64,000 bases of DNA from Asticcacaulis sp. UBA2476. GTDB lineage: Bacteria; Pseudomonadota; Alphaproteobacteria; Caulobacterales; Caulobacteraceae. The DNA is taken from assembly GCA_002342035.1 (NCBI GenBank), contig DDPE01000078.1, positions 86,226 through 150,225 of the forward strand. Reading direction: 5' to 3'. The notes under the pieces were generated by a model. The model saw only the letters and a program-made list of their open reading frames with translations, made no database searches and had not been told where the DNA came from. A program made the translations under genes and the position numbers. This document shows positions 52,229-61,319 of the stretch, piece by piece (position 1 is the stretch's first letter; each line of letters begins with the position of its first letter).

Positions 52229-52804
52229 TCAGCTTAAGGCTGGCCACACACTTTTACCATGCAACAGGTCTGATAACGACAGGGTTTTTCGAGCCCTATC
52301 GACATATTCGGCCAAATCTTCAGCCTTTGCAGCAGGAGCCGTGCCCGCGACCGCCTCATCATCCGCATAGACTGTACGTAAAATATAATCAGTCATGTGC
52401 TCCAAAGAAGCCCCCGACTCTAGCAGATCATCCCACCCCTTGATGCGGGCATAAACAACCTTGCCCAATGCCTTCATCTTTTTAGCCACGCTAAGGTCAC
52501 CGACGCCCTGCTCGCGCATGGTATCATCAAGTCCGCGCAGCAGAGAATCAAACAGCGCCTGAGCGGTTTCTTTAGCCTGTTCATGGTGGGGATCGGATAC
52601 AGGCAGCTTCAGTGTCTGCAAAGCCAGAATCACATGCAGGCACAACAGCTCAAACCGGGCGCTGATTTCGTCCTTAACGCCGTATTCAACATAAAAAGGC
52701 ACCTGCCTTGATTGCGACACACATTGCCCATACAGAATCTGACCGACGACGACGGCAGGCCGGGGCTTGAAATTTGCGAACACCGCCAAAAGTTTTTGCA
52801 ACAT
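52229..52804 (-). CDS. Ubiquinol-cytochrome c chaperone (CBP3-like)
   Basis: 191 residues. Helical CBP3 fold: PFYVEYGVKDEISARFELLCLHVILALQTLK, then AQALFDSLLRGLDDTMREQGVGDLSVAKKMKALGKVVYARIKGWDDLL. This is the bacterial relative of mitochondrial CBP3, needed for cytochrome b assembly. It starts the operon DUF177-plsX-fabH-ihfA in this organism, back to back with bamE. Confidence 0.9.
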   Translation of the reverse strand: MLQKLLAVFANFKPRPAVVVGQILYGQCVSQSRQVPFYVEYGVKDEISARFELLCLHVILALQTLKLPVSDPHHEQAKETAQALFDSLLRGLDDTMREQGVGDLSVAKKMKALGKVVYARIKGWDDLLESGASLEHMTDYILRTVYADDEAVAGTAPAAKAEDLAEYVDRARKTLSLSDLLHGKSVWPALS

Positions 52805-52901
52805 GAGTATGGTTTGCCGTAAGATTTCGATATAAGGACTGGTGGTCGAAAGACCTAAACTTTAAGCACCGCAAGGTCAAACAGGTTCAACACGGGTATC
52901 C

Positions 52902-53396
52902 ATGATTACGTTCAAACGCCTCATTCCTTTTGTTGCCCTTGCCGGAATTATGGCCGGTACATTGACGGCCTGCGCGCCTACGATATCCCGTCAGGGGTAT
53001 TTGGTGTCCGATGTTGACCCCTCTAAGGACATCAAGGTCGGCGAAGATACCCAAACCTCAGTGCGCACTAAACTGGGGTCGCCATCTCTGACAGCATCGT
53101 TTGAACCCGGCATCTGGTACTATATCGACCAGACCTCGCGCAAAATGACCTACAAAAAGTCGGAAGTGACCAACCGTAAGGTAACGGTTATTGAATTCGA
53201 CAAATCCTCGCAGGTCGTCAAGGAAGTCAAAACCCTGACGCTGGCTGATGGACGCGCCGTCGATTTCAATCAGGCCAAGACCCCTACCCGTGGCCGCGAA
53301 CTGACGGCGCTTGAGCAAATCCTCGGCAACGTCGGTCGTCAGACCATTACGAACGAGGAAGATTCCAATCCCGGCGGTCAGCGTCGTCGCGAATAG
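52902..53396 (+). CDS. bamE: Outer-membrane assembly lipoprotein BamE
   Basis: 164 residues. Lipobox GTLTAC with acylated C24, then the SmpA/OmlA domain: GEDTQTSVRTKLGSPSLTASFEPGIWYYIDQ and VTNRKVTVIEFDKSSQVVKEV. A disordered tail ends in GGQRRRE. BamE is an accessory lipoprotein of the BAM complex that inserts outer-membrane barrels. Divergent from the CBP3-like gene. Confidence 0.93.
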   Translation: MITFKRLIPFVALAGIMAGTLTACAPTISRQGYLVSDVDPSKDIKVGEDTQTSVRTKLGSPSLTASFEPGIWYYIDQTSRKMTYKKSEVTNRKVTVIEFDKSSQVVKEVKTLTLADGRAVDFNQAKTPTRGRELTALEQILGNVGRQTITNEEDSNPGGQRRRE

Positions 53397-53537
53397 GTCG
53401 CGTTTCCGCCTGAAACGGGTCTGCTTCCGACGAATAGGCAATAAAAACAACTTACAAGCAATCCAGCTTTACGTCCTCAACGTATGAGAACATAGCTGTG
53501 CGCCTTATTGTTGCGTACCGAGTAGGAGGCCGCATAG

Positions 53538-53927
53538 ATGGCGCGATTGACTGAGATGCCGGAAACCCACGATTGTGTGGCATTGCGAGACCTGCTTGAC
53601 CGACTGGGCGATCGCTGGAGCCTCCATATAATCCTGACACTCAAAGATCGTCCCAAACGCTTCAGCGAGCTTAAGCGCGAAGTCGAGGGGATATCTCAAC
53701 GTATGCTGTCACTAGTGCTGCGCGCCCTGGAACGCGATGGCTTTATCGTCCACAACAGTCACCGCCATGGCTTTGCCGATTACGAACTTACGCCATTAGG
53801 CCTGTCGCTGATCCAGCCCGTGAATACGCTATGGGCCTGGGCTATCAATACGCGCAACGAAGTCCTGAACGCGCGCAAGCGTTTCGATAATGTTGCCGAG
53901 GACCAGCCGACTGAATCAGCCAAGTAA
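53538..53927 (+). CDS. HxlR-family transcriptional regulator
   Basis: 129 residues, single wHTH of the HxlR type: HDCVALRDLLDRLGDRWSLHIILTLKDRPKRFSELKREVEGISQRMLSLVLRALERDGFI and DYELTPLGLSLIQPVNTLWAWAINTRNEVLNARKRFD. Many HxlR proteins answer to electrophiles or quinones through a Cys; here only C13 is present. Separated from bamE by 141 bp; the target is unknown. Confidence 0.88.
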   Translation: MARLTEMPETHDCVALRDLLDRLGDRWSLHIILTLKDRPKRFSELKREVEGISQRMLSLVLRALERDGFIVHNSHRHGFADYELTPLGLSLIQPVNTLWAWAINTRNEVLNARKRFDNVAEDQPTESAK

Positions 53928-53955
53928 AAAAGGCCCCGCCAAAGCGGAGCCTTTT
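53925..53955. terminator. Bidirectional terminator between HxlR gene and hppA
   Basis: AAAAAAGGCCCCGC and GCGGAGCCTTTT pair with one C/A mismatch. A-runs and T-runs on either side serve both convergent genes. Confidence 0.85.
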
Positions 53956-53960
53956 CAATT

Positions 53961-56147
53961 TCAGCCTGCGTGCGCCAAAACCGCCAGCATGAGCAAGGCC
54001 ACAATATTGGTGATCTTGATCATCGGGTTAATGGCCGGGCCGGACGTATCCTTATAAGGGTCACCGACCGTATCGCCGGTTACCGATGCCTTATGGGCCT
54101 CGGAGCCCTTGAAATGCTTCACACCGTCCTTATCTGTAAAGCCATCTTCAAACGATTTCTTAGCATTGTCCCAGGCACCGCCGCCCGACGTCATCGAAAT
54201 GGCCACAAATATGCCCGTAACGATAACCCCAAGCAGCATGGCACCTAACGCTTCGAAAGCCGGAACCGCTCCACCGATGTGATAAACCACGAAGAACAGG
54301 ACGATCGGCGACAACACCGGCAGAAGCGACGGGATCACCATTTCCCGAATTGCCGCCTTGGTCAGCATATCCACGGCCCGACCGTAGTCAGGCTTTGATG
54401 TCCCCGCCATGATGCCGGGATCTTCACGGAACTGACGACGCACTTCTTCGACAACGCTTTGCGCTGCACGACCGACCGCCGTCATGCCCATGCCTGCAAA
54501 CAGGTACGGCAATAGCCCACCGATCAGCAAGCCGATCACCACCCAGGGACTGGACAGAGAGAATGTCAGTTCACCAAGCCCTTCAAAGAATGATCCCGGC
54601 GCCGCATTGGCGCTGAAATATTGCAGATCGGACGTGTAAGCAGCAAAGAGAACCAGCGCCCCCAACCCGGCTGAGCCGATAGCATAGCCCTTGGTGACAG
54701 CCTTGGTGGTATTGCCCACCGCATCCAGAGCATCGGTCGTGTGACGGACGTCCTTATCAAGCCCAGCCATCTCAGCGATTCCACCTGCATTATCCGTGAC
54801 CGGCCCAAAGGCATCAAGGGCGACGATCATGCCCGCTAAGGCCAGCATAGTGGTCGTGGCAATGGCAATGCCGAACAGTCCGGCCAGCAAATAACAACTG
54901 ATAATCCCAAAGACGATGATGAGCGCAGGGATTGCGGTTGATTCCATCGACACCGCCAGCCCCTGAATGACATTGGTGCCGTGCCCGGTGACAGATGCCT
55001 GGGCAATGGACACCACAGGCCGCTTACCGGTGCCGGTATAATATTCCGTCACCACAATGAAGCCCGCCGTAACCGCCAACCCCACCAAACCGCAATAGAA
55101 CAGGGTAAGCCCCGTAAAGGCTTGAGGCGCGCCAGCATAATTAATAGGCGTATCAAAGCCGATAAAATAATGCACAACTGCGGCCAGCGCCGCTACCGAC
55201 AGCACGCCGGTCACGATCAAGCCCTTATAAAGCGCATTCATGATATTGTTGTCTTTGCCTAATTTCACAAAGAAGGTTCCGGCAATCGACGTCAGGATAC
55301 AGGCCCCGCAGATGACCAGCGGCAGCACCATCATACGATCAACCCACGGCGTACCCGCAAAGAAAATGGCCGCTAGCACCATCGTTGCCACGACGGTAAC
55401 GGCATAGGTTTCAAACAGATCCGCCGCCATGCCGGCACAGTCACCGACATTATCGCCAACATTATCCGCAATCGTGGCCGGATTACGGGGGTCATCTTCG
55501 GGAATACCGGCCTCGACCTTACCGACCATATCACCGCCGACATCCGCGCCCTTGGTGAAGATGCCACCGCCCAGCCGCGCAAAGATCGAAATCAGCGAAG
55601 CGCCAAATCCAAGGGCGACCAGAGCATCAATGACATCGCGACTGGTGCCGTCAAGCCCGACACCGAGGGTCAGCACGGCATAGTATCCAGTGACCGCCAA
55701 AAGGGCCCCGCCCGCCACGAACAGTCCCGTAATAGCCCCGGCACTAAAGGCCAGATCGAGCCCCTTTTGCAGGCTTTGCGACGCAGCCTGAGCGGTGCGG
55801 ACATTGGCGCGCACCGATATCAGCATACCCGAAAAGCCTGCCGCACCGGACAGAACCGCACCGACCAGAAATCCTATGGCCGCCAGATTGCTTAAAAACA
55901 CCCACGCCAAAACAAAAATGACCACGCCGACTAAGGCAATGGTCGTATATTGACGCTTGAGATAGGCCTGAGCCCCTTCCTGAATGGCGGCGGCGATCGC
56001 CCTCATCGCGGGCGATCCCTGATCGGCTTTCATTAGCCCAAAGGTCTGCACCACACCGAACAGCAACGCCACAACACCTGTTGCCAGCACCAGACCAATA
56101 GTGGCGCCTATGTCTGGCCCAGCCACGCTTACCAACTCTGTTGTCAT
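53961..56147 (-). CDS. hppA: K+-independent H+-translocating pyrophosphatase
   Basis: 728 residues from ATG, about 16 hydrophobic spans. The pyrophosphate-binding loop is DVGGDMVGKVEAGIPEDDPRNPATIADNVGDNVGDCAGM. The segment GNTTKAVTKGYAIGSAGLGAL has Lys at the A/K position that makes the enzyme independent of K+ (family knowledge). Couples PPi hydrolysis to proton export from the cytosol, or the reverse. Monocistronic, with a terminator shared with the HxlR gene. The 278 bp upstream hold no gene that I can support. Confidence 0.95.
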   Translation of the reverse strand: MTTELVSVAGPDIGATIGLVLATGVVALLFGVVQTFGLMKADQGSPAMRAIAAAIQEGAQAYLKRQYTTIALVGVVIFVLAWVFLSNLAAIGFLVGAVLSGAAGFSGMLISVRANVRTAQAASQSLQKGLDLAFSAGAITGLFVAGGALLAVTGYYAVLTLGVGLDGTSRDVIDALVALGFGASLISIFARLGGGIFTKGADVGGDMVGKVEAGIPEDDPRNPATIADNVGDNVGDCAGMAADLFETYAVTVVATMVLAAIFFAGTPWVDRMMVLPLVICGACILTSIAGTFFVKLGKDNNIMNALYKGLIVTGVLSVAALAAVVHYFIGFDTPINYAGAPQAFTGLTLFYCGLVGLAVTAGFIVVTEYYTGTGKRPVVSIAQASVTGHGTNVIQGLAVSMESTAIPALIIVFGIISCYLLAGLFGIAIATTTMLALAGMIVALDAFGPVTDNAGGIAEMAGLDKDVRHTTDALDAVGNTTKAVTKGYAIGSAGLGALVLFAAYTSDLQYFSANAAPGSFFEGLGELTFSLSSPWVVIGLLIGGLLPYLFAGMGMTAVGRAAQSVVEEVRRQFREDPGIMAGTSKPDYGRAVDMLTKAAIREMVIPSLLPVLSPIVLFFVVYHIGGAVPAFEALGAMLLGVIVTGIFVAISMTSGGGAWDNAKKSFEDGFTDKDGVKHFKGSEAHKASVTGDTVGDPYKDTSGPAINPMIKITNIVALLMLAVLAHAG

Positions 56148-56391
56148 TGATAACCCCTGTATTGCACTTGTTTTAATTATGAGCGGCAAACGGATCGGGA
56201 TTCGCTTGCCTTTATTGGCATTTGATAGTGTTCAGATAACGTGAAACGCCCCCAACACCTTTCAAAGTGTGCCAAAACTTAACAATACATGCAAGATCAA
56301 GGGATTAATTATGCCATTTAAGTGATATGACACCTGATCACTCAGACGAATATTGTGCGACGCAACCATATTGAGGCCATCAAAAGACCTT

Positions 56392-56414
56392 AAAAAACCG
56401 ATCACAAGGATCGG
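56392..56414 (-). terminator. Terminator after the unknown periplasmic gene
   Basis: CCGATC / GATCGG stem with a 5-nt loop, followed on the minus strand by GGTTTTTTAAGG, 12 bp after the stop. Confidence 0.85.
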
Positions 56415-56425
56415 CTTTTAGCGCT

Positions 56426-56866
56426 CTAGCGGCGGCGGCGTTTCGGATTTTGATCTAAAATTTCAATGCTCTGGATCATACCTGCGCCCGACACCTGACT
56501 GAATTCGCCGATCATGACCTTTTTGAAGCGCGCCTCATCCAGAGTATCGCTTTTATCTGGCAGTGCAAAAGAGGTCTTATAGGCCGCCTGCATGAGTTGA
56601 TTACGGAAATAGGGTTCTTTCTCGCGCAGCTTGTTGACATCAGCCTTGGCGGTAAGGTTCAGCCGTACCGTCAGAAAGATATAGTTCACCACTGACTGAT
56701 TTTCAAAAACCGGTATGGCTACCGAAGACAGACGTACATATGGATCACCGGCCTCGGCGTCCTCTTTTTTAGGCGCACCCGCAGCATAAGACTCACCCGC
56801 CGAAAGCGATATGGCCGCAATAAGAGCTATAAACGTGAATTTATGAAAAGCCGACATAACGGACAT
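56426..56866 (-). CDS. Unknown periplasmic protein at the end of the rib operon
   Basis: 146 residues. Signal peptide MSVMSAFHKFTFIALIAAISLSAGESYAAG, then a small alpha/beta domain (YVRLSSVAIPVFENQSVVNYIFLTVRLNLTAKADVNKLREKEPYFRNQLMQAAYKT, ARFKKVMIGEFSQVSGAGMIQSIEILDQ) and a basic end (NPKRRRR). It resembles in outline FliL-type periplasmic domains but without a membrane anchor. Known only as a hypothetical neighbour of thiL; 29 bp follow the thiL stop, so it is probably in the same operon. Confidence 0.7.
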   Translation of the reverse strand: MSVMSAFHKFTFIALIAAISLSAGESYAAGAPKKEDAEAGDPYVRLSSVAIPVFENQSVVNYIFLTVRLNLTAKADVNKLREKEPYFRNQLMQAAYKTSFALPDKSDTLDEARFKKVMIGEFSQVSGAGMIQSIEILDQNPKRRRR

Positions 56867-56895
56867 TACATCCGATAATTATTGAAATTTGATGA

Positions 56896-57861
56896 TCAGC
56901 TATGCACCCAGCCGGTGTTTTCTATTTCAACGGGCTTACCATCTGACAGTACAGTGACCTGCCCCTGATTTCTGGCCGGGTGACACTCCCCGATATCGAC
57001 AAAGCCCGCTTCACACAGAGCTTTGGCGCGCTCCCCCGACGCTGTGCATAAAATCTGATAGTCATCGCCGCCACTGATCAGATCCAGCACACTGGCGCCT
57101 GATGCCATGGCCGCCCGCGCCGCCCGTGACGTTGGCACCCGGTTAAGGTCAATATCTATGTCCACCCGCGACGCCTGAGCGATGTGAGCCGCATCAGCCA
57201 CCAAACCATCTGAAACATCCATTGAGGCGTGCGCATTGCTCCTTACCACGTCCGCCATATCAAGACGCGGCTGAGGCAATTGATATGCATCAACCAATTC
57301 AGCTTTAAATTCAGCCGCCAGTTCAGGATATTCCCCCTGCAAGACTTTCAGCCCCAGATAGCCCTGACCGATGGGGCCGCTAACCAGCACCCGATCACCG
57401 GCTTTCGCGCCTGCGCGCGCCACGGTCTGGCCCTTAGCTATCCGACCAAAGAGCGTTACGCTGACCATCAACGGCCCCGGCGTCGAAACCGTATCCCCCC
57501 CGAAAAGGGCTACATTGAACCTCGCCTGATCAGCCTTAAGGCCTTTAGCAAAGGTTTGTTTGGCTTCAAACGATAACCCGCGCGGCCAGGCTGTCAATAA
57601 TTGATAGCCATAAGGGGCCGCACCCTTGGCGGCCAGATCAGACAGGTTTACCCGCAGCAGCTTTTGCGCGACCTTATCCAGCGGATCAGTGCTTAAAAAA
57701 TGCACGCCTTCGACCATAGCATCGGTCGTAACCACCAGATCGTGCGTAGTATCGGATGGCAAAACCGCCACGTCATCCCGTAATCCGCGCGCCTCAGACA
57801 TCAGGCCCGCAAGGGGCCTGAACAATCTGTCGATCACGCTGAATTCGGAATTATCCGTCAT
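56896..57861 (-). CDS. thiL: Thiamine-monophosphate kinase
   Basis: 321 residues. Signatures are DDVAVLPSDTTHDLVVTTDAMVEGVHF (N-terminal Mg/ATP site), NVALFGGDTVSTPGPLMVSVTLFG, and ASMDVSDGLVADAAHIAQAS. Phosphorylates TMP to TPP. Starts with ATGA overlapping the nusB stop, as in other alphaproteobacterial rib-nusB-thiL operons. Confidence 0.96.
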   Translation of the reverse strand: MTDNSEFSVIDRLFRPLAGLMSEARGLRDDVAVLPSDTTHDLVVTTDAMVEGVHFLSTDPLDKVAQKLLRVNLSDLAAKGAAPYGYQLLTAWPRGLSFEAKQTFAKGLKADQARFNVALFGGDTVSTPGPLMVSVTLFGRIAKGQTVARAGAKAGDRVLVSGPIGQGYLGLKVLQGEYPELAAEFKAELVDAYQLPQPRLDMADVVRSNAHASMDVSDGLVADAAHIAQASRVDIDIDLNRVPTSRAARAAMASGASVLDLISGGDDYQILCTASGERAKALCEAGFVDIGECHPARNQGQVTVLSDGKPVEIENTGWVHS

Positions 57862-58382
57862 CTGACATCGCGCGCAATGCCATCAAGCGCGCCATTGACG
57901 AATTTCGCTTCGGTTTCCCCGAAAAACGCCTTGGCGATTTCGACATATTCGTTGATCACGACTTCCTTACCGATGTCTTTGCGGAAACCAAGCTCCCATG
58001 CCCCGGAGCGCAGAATGGCCCGCAATGTCGTGTCGATACGGTCCAGCCGCCACCCCGCCGCCAGACGTTCTGCTATGTTTCTATCAATAGTTGATTGCTC
58101 TTTGACGACCGTGCGAAGACCATCGGAAAAGAAATCGATGTCGCCTTCCCCCAGAGGTTCCCCCTCCAGATCGCCATCAAAGCGGAAATCAGAGAACTCA
58201 CGAACTATGGTCTCAACACCCTGCCCGGTCAGCTCCATCTGGTAAAGCGCCTGCACCAGAACCAGTCGCGCTACAGTACGCGCCTGCTTGTCGCGGGCAC
58301 TTAGGGTTTTGCCCTTAACTTCAGCTGTATTGAGGTGCTCCATGACCTCCTTAAGGCTTTGTGGCTTAGGGGACTCAGTCAT
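57858..58382 (-). CDS. nusB: Transcription antitermination factor NusB
   Basis: 174 residues from the ATG at 58382; it overlaps ribH by 8 bp. NusB helical fold: SARDKQARTVARLVLVQALYQMELTG, DRNIAERLAAGWRLDRIDTTLRAILRSGAWEL and VVINEYVEIAKAFFGETEAKFVNGALDGIAR. Binds boxA RNA with NusE in rRNA antitermination. Confidence 0.96.
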   Translation of the reverse strand: MTESPKPQSLKEVMEHLNTAEVKGKTLSARDKQARTVARLVLVQALYQMELTGQGVETIVREFSDFRFDGDLEGEPLGEGDIDFFSDGLRTVVKEQSTIDRNIAERLAAGWRLDRIDTTLRAILRSGAWELGFRKDIGKEVVINEYVEIAKAFFGETEAKFVNGALDGIARDVR

Positions 58383-58848
58383 GAACGCCACCGCCCAGCA
58401 GGGATTTACGCAGCGCAATCATATCAAGACAAACCTTGGCCACCGTGCCGCCCTTATCGCCTTCGGAGCGTCGTGCCCGCACCCAGGCCTGATCTTCGTC
58501 TTCGACCGTCAGAATACCGTAACCAATCGCCAGACGCTGGTTCATAGACAGATCCATCAGGCCACGGGCCGATTCCGTGCAGACATAATCATAGTGGGTG
58601 GTATCCCCGCGAATGACGCAGCCCAGAGCCACATAACCATCGTAATAACGGCCCGTTGGACGATGCGCGGCATCTTCGGCCATGGCGATCGCCGCCGGCA
58701 CCTCGAACGCCCCCGGCACCGTCACCACATCGTACTCAGCCCCATAGGCTTCGAGCGCGGATTTGGCACCGGCCAGAAGCTCATCAGAAATATCATCATA
58801 AAACCGGCTTTCGACGATCAGGATGCGCAAGGGTTGTTCTTGTGACAA
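58375..58848 (-). CDS. ribH: 6,7-dimethyl-8-ribityllumazine synthase
   Basis: 157 residues with a TTG start supported by GAGG 8 bases upstream. Signatures VPGAFEVPAAIAMAE, GCVIRGDTTHYDYVCTESARGLMDLSMNQRLAIGYGILTVED. Condenses dihydroxybutanone phosphate with the ribityl-amino uracil to lumazine. Middle gene of ribD-ribE-ribB-ribH. Confidence 0.96.
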   Translation of the reverse strand: MSQEQPLRILIVESRFYDDISDELLAGAKSALEAYGAEYDVVTVPGAFEVPAAIAMAEDAAHRPTGRYYDGYVALGCVIRGDTTHYDYVCTESARGLMDLSMNQRLAIGYGILTVEDEDQAWVRARRSEGDKGGTVAKVCLDMIALRKSLLGGGVHD

Positions 58849-58892
58849 TAGATATTCCTCAAACTAAATTTCAAAGGCGGCCGGTTAGACAA

Positions 58893-60038
58893 TCAAGCCA
58901 GATTTTGCCAGTCAACGATTGACAATCCGTAACCTTCCAGAGCTGCTGGTTTGGGTTTTGACGATGACAAGGCAATCATATCACGAACGCCAAGATCCAA
59001 AAGAATTTGCGCGCCCACGCCGTAATCACGAAGACCGCGCGCACCGAGCCCTACCGGATCTTCAGAGGCAAACCGTGATGACAGAACCTTGGGGTCTGGA
59101 TCGCGCAGCATGACCATCACTGACGGGCCATCAAACTCTGACAATGCCTTCATGGCCGCTTCGATCAGGTTCGCCCTTGAGGCTCCACCAATCCCACCCA
59201 ATACATCTGAGGCGACATCAAGCTGGTGCATACGCACCAAGGTTGCCTGATGCGGCACAGGCTGGTGTTTAACCAAAGCGATATGCTCAGATTGATCAAT
59301 GCGGTTGCGATAGACAAAAAGACGGAAATTACCGCCCCACTGACTCTGGAATGGCTTTTCGAGCACGCGCTCAACGAAACGCTCGGTGCGGCGACGATAA
59401 GCGATCAGATCGGCGATCGTACCGATTTTCAGGCTATGAAGCTGGGCGAACTTCACCAGATCCGGCAAGCGCGCCATCGTGCCGTCATCGTTCATGACTT
59501 CGCAAATGACACCGGCCGGGTTAAGTCCGGCCATGCGTGAAATATCGACCGCCGCTTCGGTATGACCGGCACGCACCAAAACCCCGCCATCACGCGCCAC
59601 CAGCGGGAACACATGGCCGGGACTTACGATATCATGGGAATCCTTGGTCGGGTCTACGGCCACGGCAATAGTCCGCGCCCTGTCATGGGCCGATATGCCG
59701 GTCGTGACCCCTTCCTTGGCCTCGATAGCCACGGTAAAGGCTGTGCCGTTGCGCGCGCCGTTATCATGGGCCATCGGCGGCAGGCGCAATTGTCTGGCCC
59801 GCTCAGGTGTAATGGCAAGGCAAATAAGACCGCGGGCATGACGGGCCATGAAGTTGATCATATCAGGCGTCGCCATTTGGGCCGGAATGATCACATCACC
59901 TTCGTTTTCACGATCTTCGGCATCGACCAGAATATAGGGCCTGCCGTTACGCGCATCCTCAAGAATATCCTCGATCGGCGAGATGGGGCTTTCGTGATCT
60001 ATATTCGTCAGATCCGTTTGCGCACTGTGCAGGGTCAT
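58893..60038 (-). CDS. ribB: 3,4-dihydroxy-2-butanone 4-phosphate synthase with degenerate RibA-like domain (RibBX type)
   Basis: 381 residues. The N-terminal RibB domain (about 18-220) is complete: VDAEDRENEGDVIIPAQM, ITPERARQL and the GHTEAAVDISRMAGL motif. The C-terminal half (about 225-381) aligns to GTP cyclohydrolase II but lacks its three zinc cysteines: where RibA has SECLTGD.F.S.RCDC it has MHQLDVASDVLGGIGGASRANL. It should therefore not hydrolyse GTP. RibB proteins with such a tail (RibBX) are described in proteobacteria. A separate ribA is needed elsewhere in the genome. Confidence 0.93.
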   Translation of the reverse strand: MTLHSAQTDLTNIDHESPISPIEDILEDARNGRPYILVDAEDRENEGDVIIPAQMATPDMINFMARHARGLICLAITPERARQLRLPPMAHDNGARNGTAFTVAIEAKEGVTTGISAHDRARTIAVAVDPTKDSHDIVSPGHVFPLVARDGGVLVRAGHTEAAVDISRMAGLNPAGVICEVMNDDGTMARLPDLVKFAQLHSLKIGTIADLIAYRRRTERFVERVLEKPFQSQWGGNFRLFVYRNRIDQSEHIALVKHQPVPHQATLVRMHQLDVASDVLGGIGGASRANLIEAAMKALSEFDGPSVMVMLRDPDPKVLSSRFASEDPVGLGARGLRDYGVGAQILLDLGVRDMIALSSSKPKPAALEGYGLSIVDWQNLA

Positions 60039-60066
60039 AATCTTAAAGTCCTTCTACGCAAAACTG

Positions 60067-60657
60067 TTACACAGTCTCACGCCATCTGGCGGCATAACGC
60101 GCCATGAGATCAATCTCAAGGTTTAGTTTACCCCCCTCACCGATTTGCGACAATGTCGTGTGGGTCCAGGTGTGAGGAATGATGTTGACACCAAAGACAT
60201 CATCTTCGACTTCGTTGACGGTCAGCGATATGCCGTCCAGTGCGATTGAGCCTTTCGGCGCGATATAGCGATGCAGGGGACGCGGTACACGGATTTTCAG
60301 CCGATAGCTGTCACCGTCTGATTTTACGCTGATCAACTCACCCACGCCGTCGACATGCCCGGCGACAATGTGGCCGCCCAGTTCATCACCGACCTTAAGT
60401 GCCCGCTCAAGATTGATTTTTTGCCGCAGTACCCATTGGCTCAAGGTCGTCAGGGATAGGGTTTCATTCGACACATCAACTGTAAACCGATCATCCGTTT
60501 TACTCACCACGGTCAGGCAGCATCCAGAATGGGCAATCGACGCCCCCAGATCAACCCCGCTCAGATCATAGGCCGTTCTGATTTCAAAGCGTGCGCCGCC
60601 GTCATGGCGATCCACGCCTACGACTTCGCCCATATCGGTGATAATACCCGTAAACAT
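60067..60657 (-). CDS. ribE: Riboflavin synthase, alpha type
   Basis: 196 residues, two lumazine-binding repeats: MFTGIITDMGEVVGVDR with IAHSGCCLTVV, then GHIVAGHVDGVGELIS with ALDGISLTVNEVEDDVFGVNIIPHT. Dismutates two lumazines to riboflavin. 11 bp after the ribD stop. Confidence 0.96.
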   Translation of the reverse strand: MFTGIITDMGEVVGVDRHDGGARFEIRTAYDLSGVDLGASIAHSGCCLTVVSKTDDRFTVDVSNETLSLTTLSQWVLRQKINLERALKVGDELGGHIVAGHVDGVGELISVKSDGDSYRLKIRVPRPLHRYIAPKGSIALDGISLTVNEVEDDVFGVNIIPHTWTHTTLSQIGEGGKLNLEIDLMARYAARWRETV

Positions 60658-60668
60658 AAATTCTTGCC

Positions 60669-61319
60669 TTAGCTTAACTCGTAACTTTCCCAGAGATCAT
60701 CGCCAACGGCCTGAACCCCAAGACGATTAAACCGGATCATGCCATTGATATCATCAATGTTGAGAAAACCGATCACGGATCTCGCATCCCCGCCTAAGAT
60801 GGTAGCGGAGCGAAACCATTCAAGGCGATCAACAAGTCCCGCCTTAATGAAAGCAGTGGCAATCAGCCCGCCACCTTCGATAAACAGCCGCTCAATACCC
60901 GCAGCAGCCAAAGCATTTATGGCCTGAAGAATATCGACACGCTGATGAAAGGAAGCGACCTTAATGGCCTTGACCCCGGCCGCCTGAATTTCAGGATTTA
61001 GGTCGTGGGTCGTCACCACCCAGGTCGGGATCACGCGCGCCGTCTGCACCAGTTTGGACTGTAGCGGGATGCGGCCTTTGGAATCAAACACGATGCGCGT
61101 CGGCTGAAAGCCTTCATAGCCTTGCAGGCGCACCGTCAGTTCCGGATCATCCTTGATGACCGTCTCAATCCCCACCAGTACGGCGTCGTGACCGGCGCGC
61201 AATTCATGGACACACCGGCGCGCCTCTTCACCCGTAATCCAGCGACTCTGGCCAGACGCCGTCGCGATACGACCATCCAGAGTCGTCGCCAGCTTAAGGG
61301 TGATAAAGGGGCGATCCAT
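60669..61319 (-). CDS. ribD: RibD reductase domain only (5-amino-6-(5-phosphoribosylamino)uracil reductase)
   Basis: 216 residues. The RibD_C fold is complete: PFITLKLATTLDGRIATASGQSRWITGEEARRCVHELRAGHDAVLVGIETVIKDDPELTVR and RLFIEGGGLIATAFIKAGLVDRLEWF. The N-terminal cytidine-deaminase-like domain of the usual bifunctional RibD is absent, and the start codon overlaps the nrdR stop by one base (TGATG), so nothing is missing by frameshift upstream. The deaminase must be encoded elsewhere. Confidence 0.93.
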   Translation of the reverse strand: MDRPFITLKLATTLDGRIATASGQSRWITGEEARRCVHELRAGHDAVLVGIETVIKDDPELTVRLQGYEGFQPTRIVFDSKGRIPLQSKLVQTARVIPTWVVTTHDLNPEIQAAGVKAIKVASFHQRVDILQAINALAAAGIERLFIEGGGLIATAFIKAGLVDRLEWFRSATILGGDARSVIGFLNIDDINGMIRFNRLGVQAVGDDLWESYELS

